From positions 8,778-72,777 of the forward strand of contig JBCBBT010000007.1 of the NCBI GenBank assembly GCA_038531315.1: DNA of 64,000 nt. Direction: 5' to 3'. A program made the translations under genes and the position numbers. The DNA is from JAJFFW01 sp038531315 (lineage in GTDB: Bacteria; Pseudomonadota; Alphaproteobacteria; Caulobacterales; Parvularculaceae). Positions 32,987 through 41,694 of the stretch are shown one piece after another. Numbering within the stretch: the stretch's first letter is position 1; each line of letters opens with the position of its first letter. The notes below the pieces were generated by a model. The model was not told the DNA's origin, searched no databases, and saw only the letters and a list, made by a program, of their open reading frames with translations.

Positions 32987-34255
32987 TCAGGCGATCACGC
33001 CGCGCTGCCTGAGAGCCGAAATCTCGCGCGCATCAAGTCCTAAACTCTTTTCCAAAACATCCTCAGTATGCGCCCCTAAGGTCGGCGGCGCGATCGCGTA
33101 GGCCGCTGGCGTTTTTGAGTACTTGACGGGATGTCCAGTGACGTTGATTTCGTCGCCGCCGCCTGCGCCCGCTCCGCTGCGCCGCATGGGAACCTTCATT
33201 GAGCGTGCTTGTGTCTGCGGGTCTTCGAATACGCTGGCGATGTCCTGCACGGGACCGGCGGGCACGCCCGCGCTTTCAAATTTTGCAATCAGGTCAACGG
33301 ATGTATGAAGACGCAACTGCGGTGCTATAAACTCTATTAATGCGTCCCGGTTGGCGACCCGTAACCGATTGGTCTCAAAGCGCTTGTCGGCGGCAATCAC
33401 GGGAAGTCCAATCGCACCGGCAAGCGCGCGAAACTGTGTGTCATTGCCGACCGCAATGACAATATATCCGTCAGCCGTTTCAAAAGCCTGGTAAGGCGCA
33501 ATATTGGGGTGCGCATTGCCCAGCCGTTTTGGCGCCGATCCCCCCATAAAGAAGTTCATGGCCTGATTGGCGAGCATCGCAATTTGACAATCGAAAAGAG
33601 ACACGTCGAGATGCTGACCCTCGCCGGTTCTTTCAGCATGGCGCAAAGCCGCGAGGATCGCGTTTGAGGCATACATGCCGGCAAAAAGATCGGCGACGGC
33701 GACACCGACCTTCATCGGTTCGCCGCCCGGTGCGCCGTCAGGCTGGCCGGTCACCGACATCAGCCCGCCCATCGCCTGAATCATGTAGTCGTATCCGGGG
33801 CGGCTCGCCTTAGGGCCGGTTTGTCCAAAGCCCGTCACAGAGCAATACACAATCGCCGGGTTTCGTTCCGAAACATTTTTGTAATCGAGCCCATATTTTT
33901 TCAGCCCGCCGACTTTGAAATTCTCAATCAGAATATCAGATGAGCCGGCAAGCTCTTGAATGAGTTCAGCGCCGTCGGGTTGGCCAAAATCGATGGCGAC
34001 GGATTTCTTGTTGCGGTTGGCGGCGAAGAAATAGGCGGCGTCGCCGACCGATCCGTCCTCGTTGTCGAAAAACGGCGGTCCCCAGGCCCGCGTATCGTCT
34101 CCGCCTTGCGGACGTTCAATCTTGATGATTTCAGCGCCGAGGTCGCCGAGGAGCTGGCTCGCCCACGGACCGGCCAGGACGCGTGACAGGTCGAGGACGC
34201 GCACGCCCTGCAGCATGGTTTGGGGTGACGATGGGTCGTCGTTCGGATCGCTCAT
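32987..34255 (-). CDS. CaiB/BaiF-family CoA-transferase
   Basis: Family III CoA-transferase of 422 residues from ATG 34255 (the frame opens at 34312). Typical opening GVRVLDLSRVLAGPWASQLLGDLGAEIIKIE, the conserved catalytic Asp in the TNYGDD-like region replaced here by the usual RPGYDYMIQAMGGLMSVTG stretch, and C-terminal EPQTQARSM-type motif. The substrate is unknown; the divergent acyl-CoA synthetase gene suggests fatty-acid or carnitine-type metabolism. Convergent with the response regulator, three bases apart. Confidence 0.88.
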   Translation of the reverse strand: MSDPNDDPSSPQTMLQGVRVLDLSRVLAGPWASQLLGDLGAEIIKIERPQGGDDTRAWGPPFFDNEDGSVGDAAYFFAANRNKKSVAIDFGQPDGAELIQELAGSSDILIENFKVGGLKKYGLDYKNVSERNPAIVYCSVTGFGQTGPKASRPGYDYMIQAMGGLMSVTGQPDGAPGGEPMKVGVAVADLFAGMYASNAILAALRHAERTGEGQHLDVSLFDCQIAMLANQAMNFFMGGSAPKRLGNAHPNIAPYQAFETADGYIVIAVGNDTQFRALAGAIGLPVIAADKRFETNRLRVANRDALIEFIAPQLRLHTSVDLIAKFESAGVPAGPVQDIASVFEDPQTQARSMKVPMRRSGAGAGGGDEINVTGHPVKYSKTPAAYAIAPPTLGAHTEDVLEKSLGLDAREISALRQRGVIA

Positions 34256-34389
34256 GGGCCCGGAGAATATCCGCGGCGTCGCAGTGCGCAAGAGCCCGGC
34301 GCCGGCGCGCATTGACCAAAGCTCAATGAATCTCGATAGTTAACCGCTGAAAACGCGTCTGAATAAATATCCGATGGGAGGATTGGCCG

Positions 34390-36009
34390 ATGCAGGGTCT
34401 GATGATGGACCGTCCGCTGTTGACGACGGAGATACTGAGGCATGCGAGCCGAAATTTCGCCGCCACGGAAATCGTGACGCGGACCGTAGAAGGGCCGATC
34501 CATCGATACACGATCGCGGACGCCGAGGCGCGCATCAAGAAACTGGCGAACGCATTGACCGCGCTTGGCGTGAAACGTGGCGACCGCATTGGCGTCATAG
34601 GTTGGAACACGTATCGACAGTTTGAGTTATATTATGCAGTTGGCGGCCTTGGGGCCGTTCTGCACACGATCAATCCGCGGCTGGGTCCTGAAAACGCCGC
34701 CTTCGTGATCAATCACGCCGAAGACGCGTATCTTTTCTACGACATTACATTTGCGCCGCTGGTCCAGGCGCTGGCGCCGCAGCTCAAGACGGTGAAGACA
34801 TTTGTTGCGCTCACTGATGATGATCACGCCCCCGATATCGGTCGTGAAAGCAGCGCTTACGAGACGATGATCGCCGATCAGTCTGATACCTTCGAGTGGC
34901 CCGATTTCGACGAGAATACGGCAGTCGCAATGTGTTATACGTCTGGCACAACGGGCGACCCCAAAGGCGTGGTCTATTCCCACCGTGCGCTGGTGCTTCA
35001 GACATTCGCGTCGGTTTTGCCGACGGCGTTGGGCGTGAAGGAGGGCGATGTCTTGTTGCCCGTGGTGCCGATGTTTCATGTGAATGCATGGAACACACCC
35101 TATTCGAGCCTCATGGTTGGCCTTAAGCAGGTGTTTCCCGGGCCGCGGCTTGACGGTGAGGGGCTTTTTGAATTGCTTGATGCGGAAAAGGTGACATTTT
35201 CCGCCGGCGTTCCAACAGTCTGGCTCGCCTTGCTCAACTACATCGAAGAAAATGGCAAGGAGCTGCCATATCTGAAAAAGGGGCTTTGCGGCGGATCGGC
35301 GCTGCCAGAAGCGCTGGTGCGCGGCTTTGAAAAATATGGTGTCGAATTGCAACAAGGGTGGGGCATGACGGAAATGTCGCCCATCGGAACGGTCAACGTC
35401 CTGCCGCCGCATGTCTGGGACCTGCCGAAAGACGAGCGCATTAAATACCAACTTAAAGCGGGTCGCGCGTTGCCGTTTGTCGATATGCGCATTGTCGACG
35501 ACCACGGCGCTGCATTGCCGTGCGATGGCGGATGCGAAGGCGCTTTGCAAGTGCGCGGCCCTTGGATCATCAAGGAATATTATAAAGCGGAAAAACCAAC
35601 GCTTACGGATGATGGTTGGTTCGATACCGGTGACGTTGCGATTATCGACAGCGAAGGTTTTTTACAAATCACCGATCGATCAAAAGATGTCATCAAAACC
35701 GGCGGCGAGTGGGTGTCGTCAATCGAGATTGAGAATGCGGCGTTGCTTCATCCGGGCGTCGCGCAAGCTGGCGTCATTGGCGTACATCATCCCAAATGGC
35801 AGGAACGCCCGCTTCTGATTGTCGTCAAAAAACCGGGATCGGATGCAACGGGTGAAGAGATCCGCACCTTCCTAAAAGACAAGCTGGATAAAATTGCCTG
35901 GCCAGATGCGGTTGAATTTATCGACGAAATTCCGCTTGGCTCCACGGGTAAAGTATTGAAAACCGAGCTTCGAAAACTCTTTAAAGACTATCGCCTTGAC
36001 GCCGCATAG
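34390..36009 (+). CDS. AMP-forming acyl-CoA synthetase (AlkK-like)
   Basis: 539 residues of the ANL superfamily, activating a medium- or long-chain acid to its CoA ester. AMP-binding P-loop YTSGTTGDPKGVVYSH is at about 181-196, the A5 motif GWGMTEMSP, the A7 region WFDTGDVAIID, the hinge DRSKDVIKTGGEWVSS and the catalytic K in GSTGKVLK near the end (family A10). The start ATG 34390 has GGAGG upstream. Order with CaiB suggests a paired acyl-CoA supply and transfer; the substrate is not readable from sequence. Confidence 0.93.
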   Translation: MQGLMMDRPLLTTEILRHASRNFAATEIVTRTVEGPIHRYTIADAEARIKKLANALTALGVKRGDRIGVIGWNTYRQFELYYAVGGLGAVLHTINPRLGPENAAFVINHAEDAYLFYDITFAPLVQALAPQLKTVKTFVALTDDDHAPDIGRESSAYETMIADQSDTFEWPDFDENTAVAMCYTSGTTGDPKGVVYSHRALVLQTFASVLPTALGVKEGDVLLPVVPMFHVNAWNTPYSSLMVGLKQVFPGPRLDGEGLFELLDAEKVTFSAGVPTVWLALLNYIEENGKELPYLKKGLCGGSALPEALVRGFEKYGVELQQGWGMTEMSPIGTVNVLPPHVWDLPKDERIKYQLKAGRALPFVDMRIVDDHGAALPCDGGCEGALQVRGPWIIKEYYKAEKPTLTDDGWFDTGDVAIIDSEGFLQITDRSKDVIKTGGEWVSSIEIENAALLHPGVAQAGVIGVHHPKWQERPLLIVVKKPGSDATGEEIRTFLKDKLDKIAWPDAVEFIDEIPLGSTGKVLKTELRKLFKDYRLDAA

Positions 36010-36024
36010 GGACGGCGTTCCCCG

Positions 36025-36477
36025 ATGCGTCTCGTAATCCCGCCGCCTGTGCAGCTCCTGATTTGCGTGGCGCTCATGTGGGTCGCTGCGCGCGCTGCGC
36101 CGTACTTGTCCGTCGACGCCGCCTTCCTGAAGGCTGTCGGCGTCACCCTGATCGCAGGCGGCATTTTGTTGGAAGTTGCTGCGGTAATCGTTTTTATCCG
36201 TAACCGGACGACGCCCAATCCGCTGAAGCCGGAGAATGCGCGCGTCCTCATCACGGACGGTCTTTACCGGATTTCACGCAATCCGATGTATCTCGGCATA
36301 GCCATTGTGCTTACCGGCTGGTTCTTGTGGCTCGGTAATCTCCTGAGCTTTCCTGTTATTCCGCTATTCCTCTGGTACAACACGCAATTTCAGATCAAAC
36401 CTGAAGAAGAAGCCTTGGAAGAAAAATTCGGAGACGACTATCGTACGTACAAGAACGACGTTCGTCGCTGGGTCTAA
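36025..36477 (+). CDS. ICMT/PEMT-family membrane methyltransferase
   Basis: 150 residues with four membrane helices and the C-terminal signature RNPMYLGIAIVLTGW and EEEALEEKFGDDYRTY, the pattern of isoprenylcysteine carboxyl methyltransferase-related and phosphatidylethanolamine N-methyltransferase-like bacterial proteins. Real substrate unknown; lipid or small-molecule methylation is likely. It starts 15 bases after the acyl-CoA synthetase, so the two may be cotranscribed. Its end overlaps the gamma-carbonic anhydrase gene (opposite strand) by four bases. Confidence 0.85.
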   Translation: MRLVIPPPVQLLICVALMWVAARAAPYLSVDAAFLKAVGVTLIAGGILLEVAAVIVFIRNRTTPNPLKPENARVLITDGLYRISRNPMYLGIAIVLTGWFLWLGNLLSFPVIPLFLWYNTQFQIKPEEEALEEKFGDDYRTYKNDVRRWV

Positions 36478-37019
36478 CGGCGATGCAACGCGAGTGCTGT
36501 GCGATGACGTTTGGCTTCTTCGATATAGTTTGCGGATCCAATTAACGCGAACTTGTCCTCACCTTCGCGCAGGTCACGAAATTTTTTCGCGGGGACGCCA
36601 GCCCACATTTCGCCCGCAGGTACAATTTTTTTTGGGCTCAAAAAGGCGCCGGCCGCGAGCATGGCGCCGCTTTCGACGATCGAACCGTCGAGCATAGTCG
36701 CGTTCATGCCGACAAAACCGCCGTCGTGGACTGTTGCGCCATGCAGCATGCATTTGTGGCCGATCAGAACATTTTCTCCGATCAACGTCGGCAGGCCGCC
36801 CCAGTCGGGATGGTCGACATGGATCACCGTGCCGTCCTGAACGTTAGATCCCTTGCCGACGACAATTTTATTTTCGTCCCCGCGCAATACGCTGCCGTAC
36901 CAGATTGACGCATCTGCATGCACTTCAACGTCGCCGGCGATGACGACGCCGGGCGCGATGAAGGCGGTTTCGTGAATTTTTGGGCTTTTATCGCCGATTG
37001 CAAAAATCAAAGGTTCCAT
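36474..37019 (-). CDS. Gamma-class carbonic anhydrase-family protein
   Basis: 181 residues in a left-handed beta-helix: repeated hexapeptide turns such as ETAFIAPGVVIAGDVEVHADASIWYGSV. The zinc His residues are in HVDHPD (about 74), IGHKCMLHGATV (about 91 and 96). From the ATG 37019; the upstream frame to 37130 is unsupported. Some of these proteins are carbonic anhydrases, others have unknown function (YrdA, PaaY). The protein is not near other CO2 genes, so I leave the reaction open. Confidence 0.9.
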   Translation of the reverse strand: MEPLIFAIGDKSPKIHETAFIAPGVVIAGDVEVHADASIWYGSVLRGDENKIVVGKGSNVQDGTVIHVDHPDWGGLPTLIGENVLIGHKCMLHGATVHDGGFVGMNATMLDGSIVESGAMLAAGAFLSPKKIVPAGEMWAGVPAKKFRDLREGEDKFALIGSANYIEEAKRHRTALALHRR

Positions 37020-37234
37020 AGCTTGGGTTCTAACAAAGGGCTCCCGCCGGCAAAAGCGCTGCTCGCAGTCATCGATCGCAGAATGAGTATGCCCTGATAT
37101 CGGGCGTAGCCGTTTCATTATGGGACGCAACGCTGACGGCGCAACTTGCGCCCGGACCGCGTTATCGGCGGCTCAAAAATCATTTCCTTACACTTTCGGG
37201 CTATGGCATTCACCAGGCTGGAAAGGGCTGCGTT

Positions 37235-37672
37235 ATGAGTTTGAGCGAAAAGCAAGTCTCGGAAATCAAATCGAATATGTCCGAGTTGGAAAAACGTCGG
37301 CGCGCGTCTGCGCAAGCCCGCCCCGACGCCGCGAGAGCCGCCGACCCCAAACAGGCCCAGCCCGCCGGCGAGGCGGGCGCACTCAGCGAGGACGCCCAAT
37401 GGGCGCGCCAAAACCTCCGCCATGGGTCTGACGGGCCTTATCTTGATATCGCCAACAGTCTGCGCATTTTCGAGCGTCATCCGGATTTCAAAGGCCGCTT
37501 CAAATTCAACGAGATGATTAACAAAGTCGTCGACCGCGGGTCGGTCATGGTGGAGTGGAAAATTTCCGCCATCGCCGCCGAAGTGCAGGAACGGTTTGCG
37601 CCCATGATGCCGTTTGAAATCGTCAATCGGGCCTTGATAATCGCCGCCAACCGAGCCGGCGAAAGCAAATAA
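37235..37672 (+). CDS. Unknown protein resembling a VapE/primase-type helical module
   Basis: 145 residues. The first 60 are a charged, probably coiled and disordered N-terminus. The rest reads like the short helical region before the ATPase domain in virulence-associated E (VapE) and related primase/helicase proteins: YLDIANSLRIFERHPDFKG, then FKFNEMIN, an EW pair and IVNRALIIAANRAG. There is no P-loop or primase domain, so this is either a stand-alone module or a truncated relic. GGAAAGGG eight bases before the ATG supports expression. I infer resemblance by eye only. Confidence 0.6.
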   Translation: MSLSEKQVSEIKSNMSELEKRRRASAQARPDAARAADPKQAQPAGEAGALSEDAQWARQNLRHGSDGPYLDIANSLRIFERHPDFKGRFKFNEMINKVVDRGSVMVEWKISAIAAEVQERFAPMMPFEIVNRALIIAANRAGESK

Positions 37673-37728
37673 CTGACGCCACAGCGTCTTTTTCCGCCGC
37701 CAACAAGCTTTCCGAGTGAATTGCGCCA

Positions 37729-37750
37729 TTTGGTAACATGCGTTACTAAA
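37729..37750 (+). promoter_or_regulatory. Inverted repeat upstream of hpd, candidate MarR operator
   Basis: TTTGGTAAC and GTTACTAAA, separated by ATGC, form a 22-base near-palindrome with one mismatch. It ends 24 bases before the hpd ATG, in the position of an operator. A MarR-family gene follows hpd and is a plausible binder. Confidence 0.5.
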
Positions 37751-37774
37751 GCGTCTCAATCACAGGAGCTTGCC

Positions 37775-38842
37775 ATGGCTGATCTATTTGAAAATCCAAT
37801 CGGTACGGACGGTTTTGAGTTTGTTGAGTACACAACAGACAAGCCGGACGAGATGCGCGTGCTTTTCGAAAAGCTTGGCTTCGCGGCGGTTGGCAAGCAC
37901 CGGTCAAAAAACGTCATTCACTACAAACAGGGCGATATCAATTTCCTGTTGAACCTGGAGGACAGCGGACAGCCAAGCGCGTTCCGCGACATTCACGGTG
38001 CGGGCGCAAACGCCATGGCGTTTCGCGTCAAGGACGCCGCGCACGCTTTTTCCGAAGCCGTAAAACGCGGCGCTGAACCGATTGAACCGAAGACGGGCCC
38101 CATGGAGCTCAATATTCCGGGGATCAAAGGTATCGGCGGCCTCAATGTCTATCTTGTTGACCGCTACGGCGCTCAGACCATTTACGATATCGATTTCAAA
38201 CCATTCGACGATCAAAATAGCGGGAATCCGGGAGCCGGACTCACCTATATCGACCATCTGACGCACAACTTGCATCGCGGCAACATGGACAAATGGGCGG
38301 CCTACTATGAAGACATCTTCAACTTCAGGGAAATCCGCTATTTTGATATCGAAGGAAAGTTGACCGGTCTTGTTTCAAAAGCGATGACAAGTCCGTGCGG
38401 TAAAATTCGCATTCCGCTCAACGAGAGCCAGGATGACAAATCGCAGATTGAAGAATTTTTAAAACGCTATAATGGCGAGGGTATTCAGCATATTGCACTG
38501 GGGGCGGACGATATCTACCAAACCGTTGAGGAACTCCGCACACGCAGCGTCCCGTTCCAGGACACTCCAGACACGTATTATGAAAAAGTTGAAGAACGCA
38601 TTGGCGAACACGGCGAAGACCTTGCACGCCTTCAAAGGAATAAAATCCTGATTGACGGCGCCCCGACGCAAGGCCAGGGCCTGCTATTGCAGATCTTCAC
38701 GCAGGACGCCATCGGACCTATTTTCTATGAAATCATTCAGCGCAAGGGTAATGAAGGGTTTGGCGAGGGCAACTTCAAAGCACTATTTGAATCGATTGAA
38801 GAAGATCAGATCAGGCGGGGCGTTTTAAAGGATAGCGCCTAG
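37775..38842 (+). CDS. hpd: 4-hydroxyphenylpyruvate dioxygenase
   Basis: Converts 4-hydroxyphenylpyruvate to homogentisate in tyrosine degradation. 355 residues in two glyoxalase-type halves. The iron ligands are H161 (YIDHLTHNL), H239 (GIQHIAL) and E319 (IFYEIIQRKG); the C-terminal helix with EGNFKALFESIE is present. The ATG at 37775 has AGGAGC upstream; an in-frame start at 37721 lies in the operator. It is followed by a MarR-type gene. Confidence 0.96.
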   Translation: MADLFENPIGTDGFEFVEYTTDKPDEMRVLFEKLGFAAVGKHRSKNVIHYKQGDINFLLNLEDSGQPSAFRDIHGAGANAMAFRVKDAAHAFSEAVKRGAEPIEPKTGPMELNIPGIKGIGGLNVYLVDRYGAQTIYDIDFKPFDDQNSGNPGAGLTYIDHLTHNLHRGNMDKWAAYYEDIFNFREIRYFDIEGKLTGLVSKAMTSPCGKIRIPLNESQDDKSQIEEFLKRYNGEGIQHIALGADDIYQTVEELRTRSVPFQDTPDTYYEKVEERIGEHGEDLARLQRNKILIDGAPTQGQGLLLQIFTQDAIGPIFYEIIQRKGNEGFGEGNFKALFESIEEDQIRRGVLKDSA

Positions 38843-38874
38843 ATCATCGCAGGCATCGTTTGCGAGACAAAGCC

Positions 38875-39357
38875 ATGACCAATGTCGCAGAGTTTCAACG
38901 CTTCGTCCTGTCAAAGTTTACGCCGTACCGAATCGTCGCTCTGGGCGATAAATTCGCACACGCCCTTTCCGATGAGTATGCCCGCGACGGGATTACCATC
39001 GCAGAATGGCGCGTCTTGGCGGTTGTTGGCGGCGGCGGCCAGGGCCAGCCGCCTTGCGGCGGCATTGCGGCGCGAGACGTCGTTTCACAAACGCCGATGG
39101 ACAAGATGGCGGTAAGCCGCGCGATTGCGACCCTGGAAGCAAAAACCCTGATCGAGCGCAGCGCCGACCCGAAAGACCGGCGCATATCGCGCATTACGCT
39201 GACGGGAGAGGGGCGCAATATCTTCGAAAAGGTCGTGGCGATCGCCTTGCGGTTTGAAGAAAGGCTTCTCGCCGGCCTCAGTGAGCACGAGCGACGGCTT
39301 TTCCTGGAATTATTTGATCGGGTTGAAGCGCAAGCCGCCAGAGAGTTTCAGCGTTGA
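38875..39357 (+). CDS. MarR-family transcriptional regulator
   Basis: 160 residues with a winged helix: LSDEYARDGITIAEWRVLAVV, then the recognition part RDVVSQTPMDKMAVSRAIATLE and wing RSADPKDRRISRITLT. Placed 32 bases after hpd, so probably cotranscribed and regulating the tyrosine catabolic gene through the dyad in front of it, perhaps in response to an aromatic ligand. The ATG 38875 is preferred over the TTG 38860. Confidence 0.88.
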   Translation: MTNVAEFQRFVLSKFTPYRIVALGDKFAHALSDEYARDGITIAEWRVLAVVGGGGQGQPPCGGIAARDVVSQTPMDKMAVSRAIATLEAKTLIERSADPKDRRISRITLTGEGRNIFEKVVAIALRFEERLLAGLSEHERRLFLELFDRVEAQAAREFQR

Positions 39358-40448
39358 CATCGGCTCTGCTCAAAATTGCGGCAATCGTCTTTCTGACGAC
39401 AGGATGCGTTTCTTTTCCCGAAGCGCCGGCGCCGACGACCGCCCCGGCTCTGCGCGACGGTCACTTCGTTTCATTCGACGGTGCGGCGCTCGCCTTTACG
39501 CGGTGGGGCGTTAAGAACCCGGATCAGAAAAAGAGCGCGGCGAGCGGGAAAAATCAGTCACCACCGTCGGCCATTATCCTCGCGCTTCACGGCATGAACG
39601 ATTATGCGCGGACTTTTGAGGGGGCGGGGCCTTACTGGGCGGCGCAAGCGGGCATCGTGACTTACGCGATTGACCAGCGCGGATTTGGCCGCAATGAATT
39701 TGAAGATGACGCGCTTGATGGGTCGTGGCCAGGCGCGCCGATTTTGCAAGCCGACCTGCAATCGGCGATCAGCGCATTGCGCAATGCGCACCCCTCGTCG
39801 CCTCTTTACCTTGTGGGACATTCCATGGGCGCCGCAGTGATATTGTCGGCGGCGGGCGATGCGCCGCTCGACGTTGACGGCGTTGTGCTGGCGGCGCCGG
39901 CGGTTTGGGGCGGATCGCAATTGCCGCTACTTTATCGGCTTTCGGCAAACATCGCGGCCGTGATCGCGCCGCGCAAGACACTGACCGGCGCCCGCGCCGG
40001 TCGGCAGGCGACCGACAATATCGAGGTTTTGCGCGCGATGGCCGAAGATCCCTACATCATCACGGAAACGCGTGTGAAATCGGTCCTAGGCGTCGTTCGT
40101 TTGATGGGCGCGGCTTACGGCGCCTCTAAAAGAACCGGCGGTAATATTTTGTTGTTATACGGAGAAAATGACGAAATTATTCCTGATAAACCGATAGAAC
40201 GCACTGCGCGTCGGTTGTGCGGCGATGTCGAATTTCGCCGATATGAACAGGGATGGCATTTGTTATTCCGGGACTATCAGGCGCGCGCAGTCTGGCGGGA
40301 CGTCGCCGACTGGATTAGGCAAAAGAACGCCGCAGGCTCGGGTAAGGGGATGGCGCCTGCGGCGTTCGTTTGTTCAGACACGACAACAGCTGTCGCATCC
40401 GGCGTTGCGGCGCCCCGGGCCCTGGCGAAGGGGCGTTTGGGCGAATAG
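39354..40448 (+). CDS. Alpha/beta-hydrolase lipoprotein
   Basis: 364 residues from a TTG (39354) that overlaps the MarR stop by four bases. A signal sequence leads to C18 (LTTGC), a plausible lipobox. The alpha/beta-hydrolase has the nucleophile in LVGHSMGA (S157) with ALHGMNDY at 78-85 as the oxyanion region and a late H in EQGWHLLF. It resembles monoacylglycerol-lipase type hydrolases; substrate not known. The C-terminal 50 residues are Pro/Ala-rich. Confidence 0.85.
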   Translation: MTSALLKIAAIVFLTTGCVSFPEAPAPTTAPALRDGHFVSFDGAALAFTRWGVKNPDQKKSAASGKNQSPPSAIILALHGMNDYARTFEGAGPYWAAQAGIVTYAIDQRGFGRNEFEDDALDGSWPGAPILQADLQSAISALRNAHPSSPLYLVGHSMGAAVILSAAGDAPLDVDGVVLAAPAVWGGSQLPLLYRLSANIAAVIAPRKTLTGARAGRQATDNIEVLRAMAEDPYIITETRVKSVLGVVRLMGAAYGASKRTGGNILLLYGENDEIIPDKPIERTARRLCGDVEFRRYEQGWHLLFRDYQARAVWRDVADWIRQKNAAGSGKGMAPAAFVCSDTTTAVASGVAAPRALAKGRLGE

Positions 40449-40551
40449 GAGTTGGATGTACGCCGCAACGATTGCTACTTTTGCGAGAAAATTTTAAAGA
40501 CATCTTACGATTTGACGATCGGGACCGGAAAATTGCGGAATCTTGGTTCGA

Positions 40552-40875
40552 TCAGCCGCTGATTTCGCCTTGCACCCACTGGACAAAAGTCTCATTGGAT
40601 CCAGCTTCGTTGATATCCAGAGCGGCGATACAGGGCGTCTCATAGGGATGAAGAGCCAAAAGCCGCTCTTTGGCTTTCTGGACGGCTTGAGCGGCGGTTT
40701 TGACAATCAGGACGCATTCATCGTCGCAGGCGATCGCGCCGCGCCAATGGTAGAATGATCGCATTCGTGGAAGAATATTGACGCACGCAGCCAGTTTTTC
40801 CGTCAGCAAATCTTTCGCCAGCGTCTCGGCGACGTCGCTGGACGGCGCCGTCACATACAGAAATTTTATGGCCAT
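40552..40875 (-). CDS. cutA: CutA1 divalent-ion tolerance protein
   Basis: 107 residues of the trimeric PII-like CutA family: YVTAPSSDVAETLAKDLL, AACVNILPRM, SFYHWRGAI, then HPYETPCIAALDI. Short ferredoxin-like fold proteins proposed to bind copper; precise role unclear. Divergent from queC. The 103 bases between this gene's end and the lipoprotein gene hold nothing I can name. Confidence 0.95.
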   Translation of the reverse strand: MAIKFLYVTAPSSDVAETLAKDLLTEKLAACVNILPRMRSFYHWRGAIACDDECVLIVKTAAQAVQKAKERLLALHPYETPCIAALDINEAGSNETFVQWVQGEISG

Positions 40876-40914
40876 GACCTATCCGTTCCTTCATCGACAA
40901 AAATGCCCGCTCAT

Positions 40915-40933
40915 CGGCGCCGGCGAGGCGCCG
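40915..40933 (+). other. GC hairpin in the queC leader
   Basis: CGGCGCC and GGCGCCG form a perfect seven-pair stem with loop GGCGA, 38 bases before the queC ATG. It does not look like a preQ1 riboswitch (no C-rich loop and A-rich tail seen). It may be an attenuator, a terminator for other transcripts, or chance in GC-rich DNA. Confidence 0.35.
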
Positions 40934-40971
40934 CCCGGCGAGACGCAATCCTATCACAAGAGGCGCGGCGC

Positions 40972-41694
40972 ATGAGACAGCTTGATCCCGGCAAGGCGCT
41001 CGTTCTTTTTTCCGGCGGTCAGGACTCGTCTATCGCGCTCGCTTATGCGCTGGACAAGTTTGATCGCGTGGAAACGCTCGGTTTTGATTATGGACAACGC
41101 CACGCCGCTGAGCTCGGCGCGCGAGCCGCAATACGGCGCGCCCTCGGCGAGCGCTTTGCGCTTTTGGCTGACAAGCTAGGCGAGGATACGCTCGTCGATC
41201 TTGGCGCTTTGTCGGCGCTTGGCGATACGGCGATGACCGCCGCCACTGAGATATTTATCGATGACACGGGCCTGCCGACGACTTTCGTGCCGGGGCGAAA
41301 TCTTGCGTTTCTGGTGATCGCCGGCGCGCTGGCTTATCGCCGGGATGCGGGCGTTCTTGTCGCCGGCATGTGCGAAGCGGATTATTCAGGCTATCCCGAT
41401 TGCCGTCAGGACGCTATCGCTGCGCAGGAGCAAGCGCTTCAATTGGGAATGGACGCGACAATCACCGTCGATACGCCATTGATGACCCTCACAAAAGCCG
41501 ACAGCTGGCGGCTGGCGGAAGGCATTGGCGGCGTCGATCTTGTCGACCTGATTAATGAACATTCGCATACCTGCTATCTTGGCGTTCGCGCCAAGCGACA
41601 TGCCTGGGGCTATGGCTGTGGAACATGCCCGGCATGCGCGCTTCGCGCGCGCGGTTGGGATGAGTACAAGGCCGCAAGACTGGGGCAAATCTGA
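40972..41694 (+). CDS. queC: 7-cyano-7-deazaguanine synthase
   Basis: Makes preQ0 from 7-carboxy-7-deazaguanine. 240 residues. The ATP PP-loop SGGQDSS is at 14-20, and a C-terminal zinc site comprises C-x(n)-GCGTCPAC. The ATG 40972 has AGAGG upstream. It is first of queC-queE-queD, the queuosine precursor set; the stop overlaps the queE start. Confidence 0.96.
   Translation: MRQLDPGKALVLFSGGQDSSIALAYALDKFDRVETLGFDYGQRHAAELGARAAIRRALGERFALLADKLGEDTLVDLGALSALGDTAMTAATEIFIDDTGLPTTFVPGRNLAFLVIAGALAYRRDAGVLVAGMCEADYSGYPDCRQDAIAAQEQALQLGMDATITVDTPLMTLTKADSWRLAEGIGGVDLVDLINEHSHTCYLGVRAKRHAWGYGCGTCPACALRARGWDEYKAARLGQI

Noticed and set aside
34627..35550. Minus-strand frame of 307 codons opposite the acyl-CoA synthetase
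   Set aside because: Antisense to a clearly assigned gene and without motifs; typical GC-bias shadow.
40876..40971. preQ1 riboswitch before queC
   Set aside because: The spacer has a GC hairpin but no C-rich loop or downstream A-rich strand to form the preQ1 pseudoknot.
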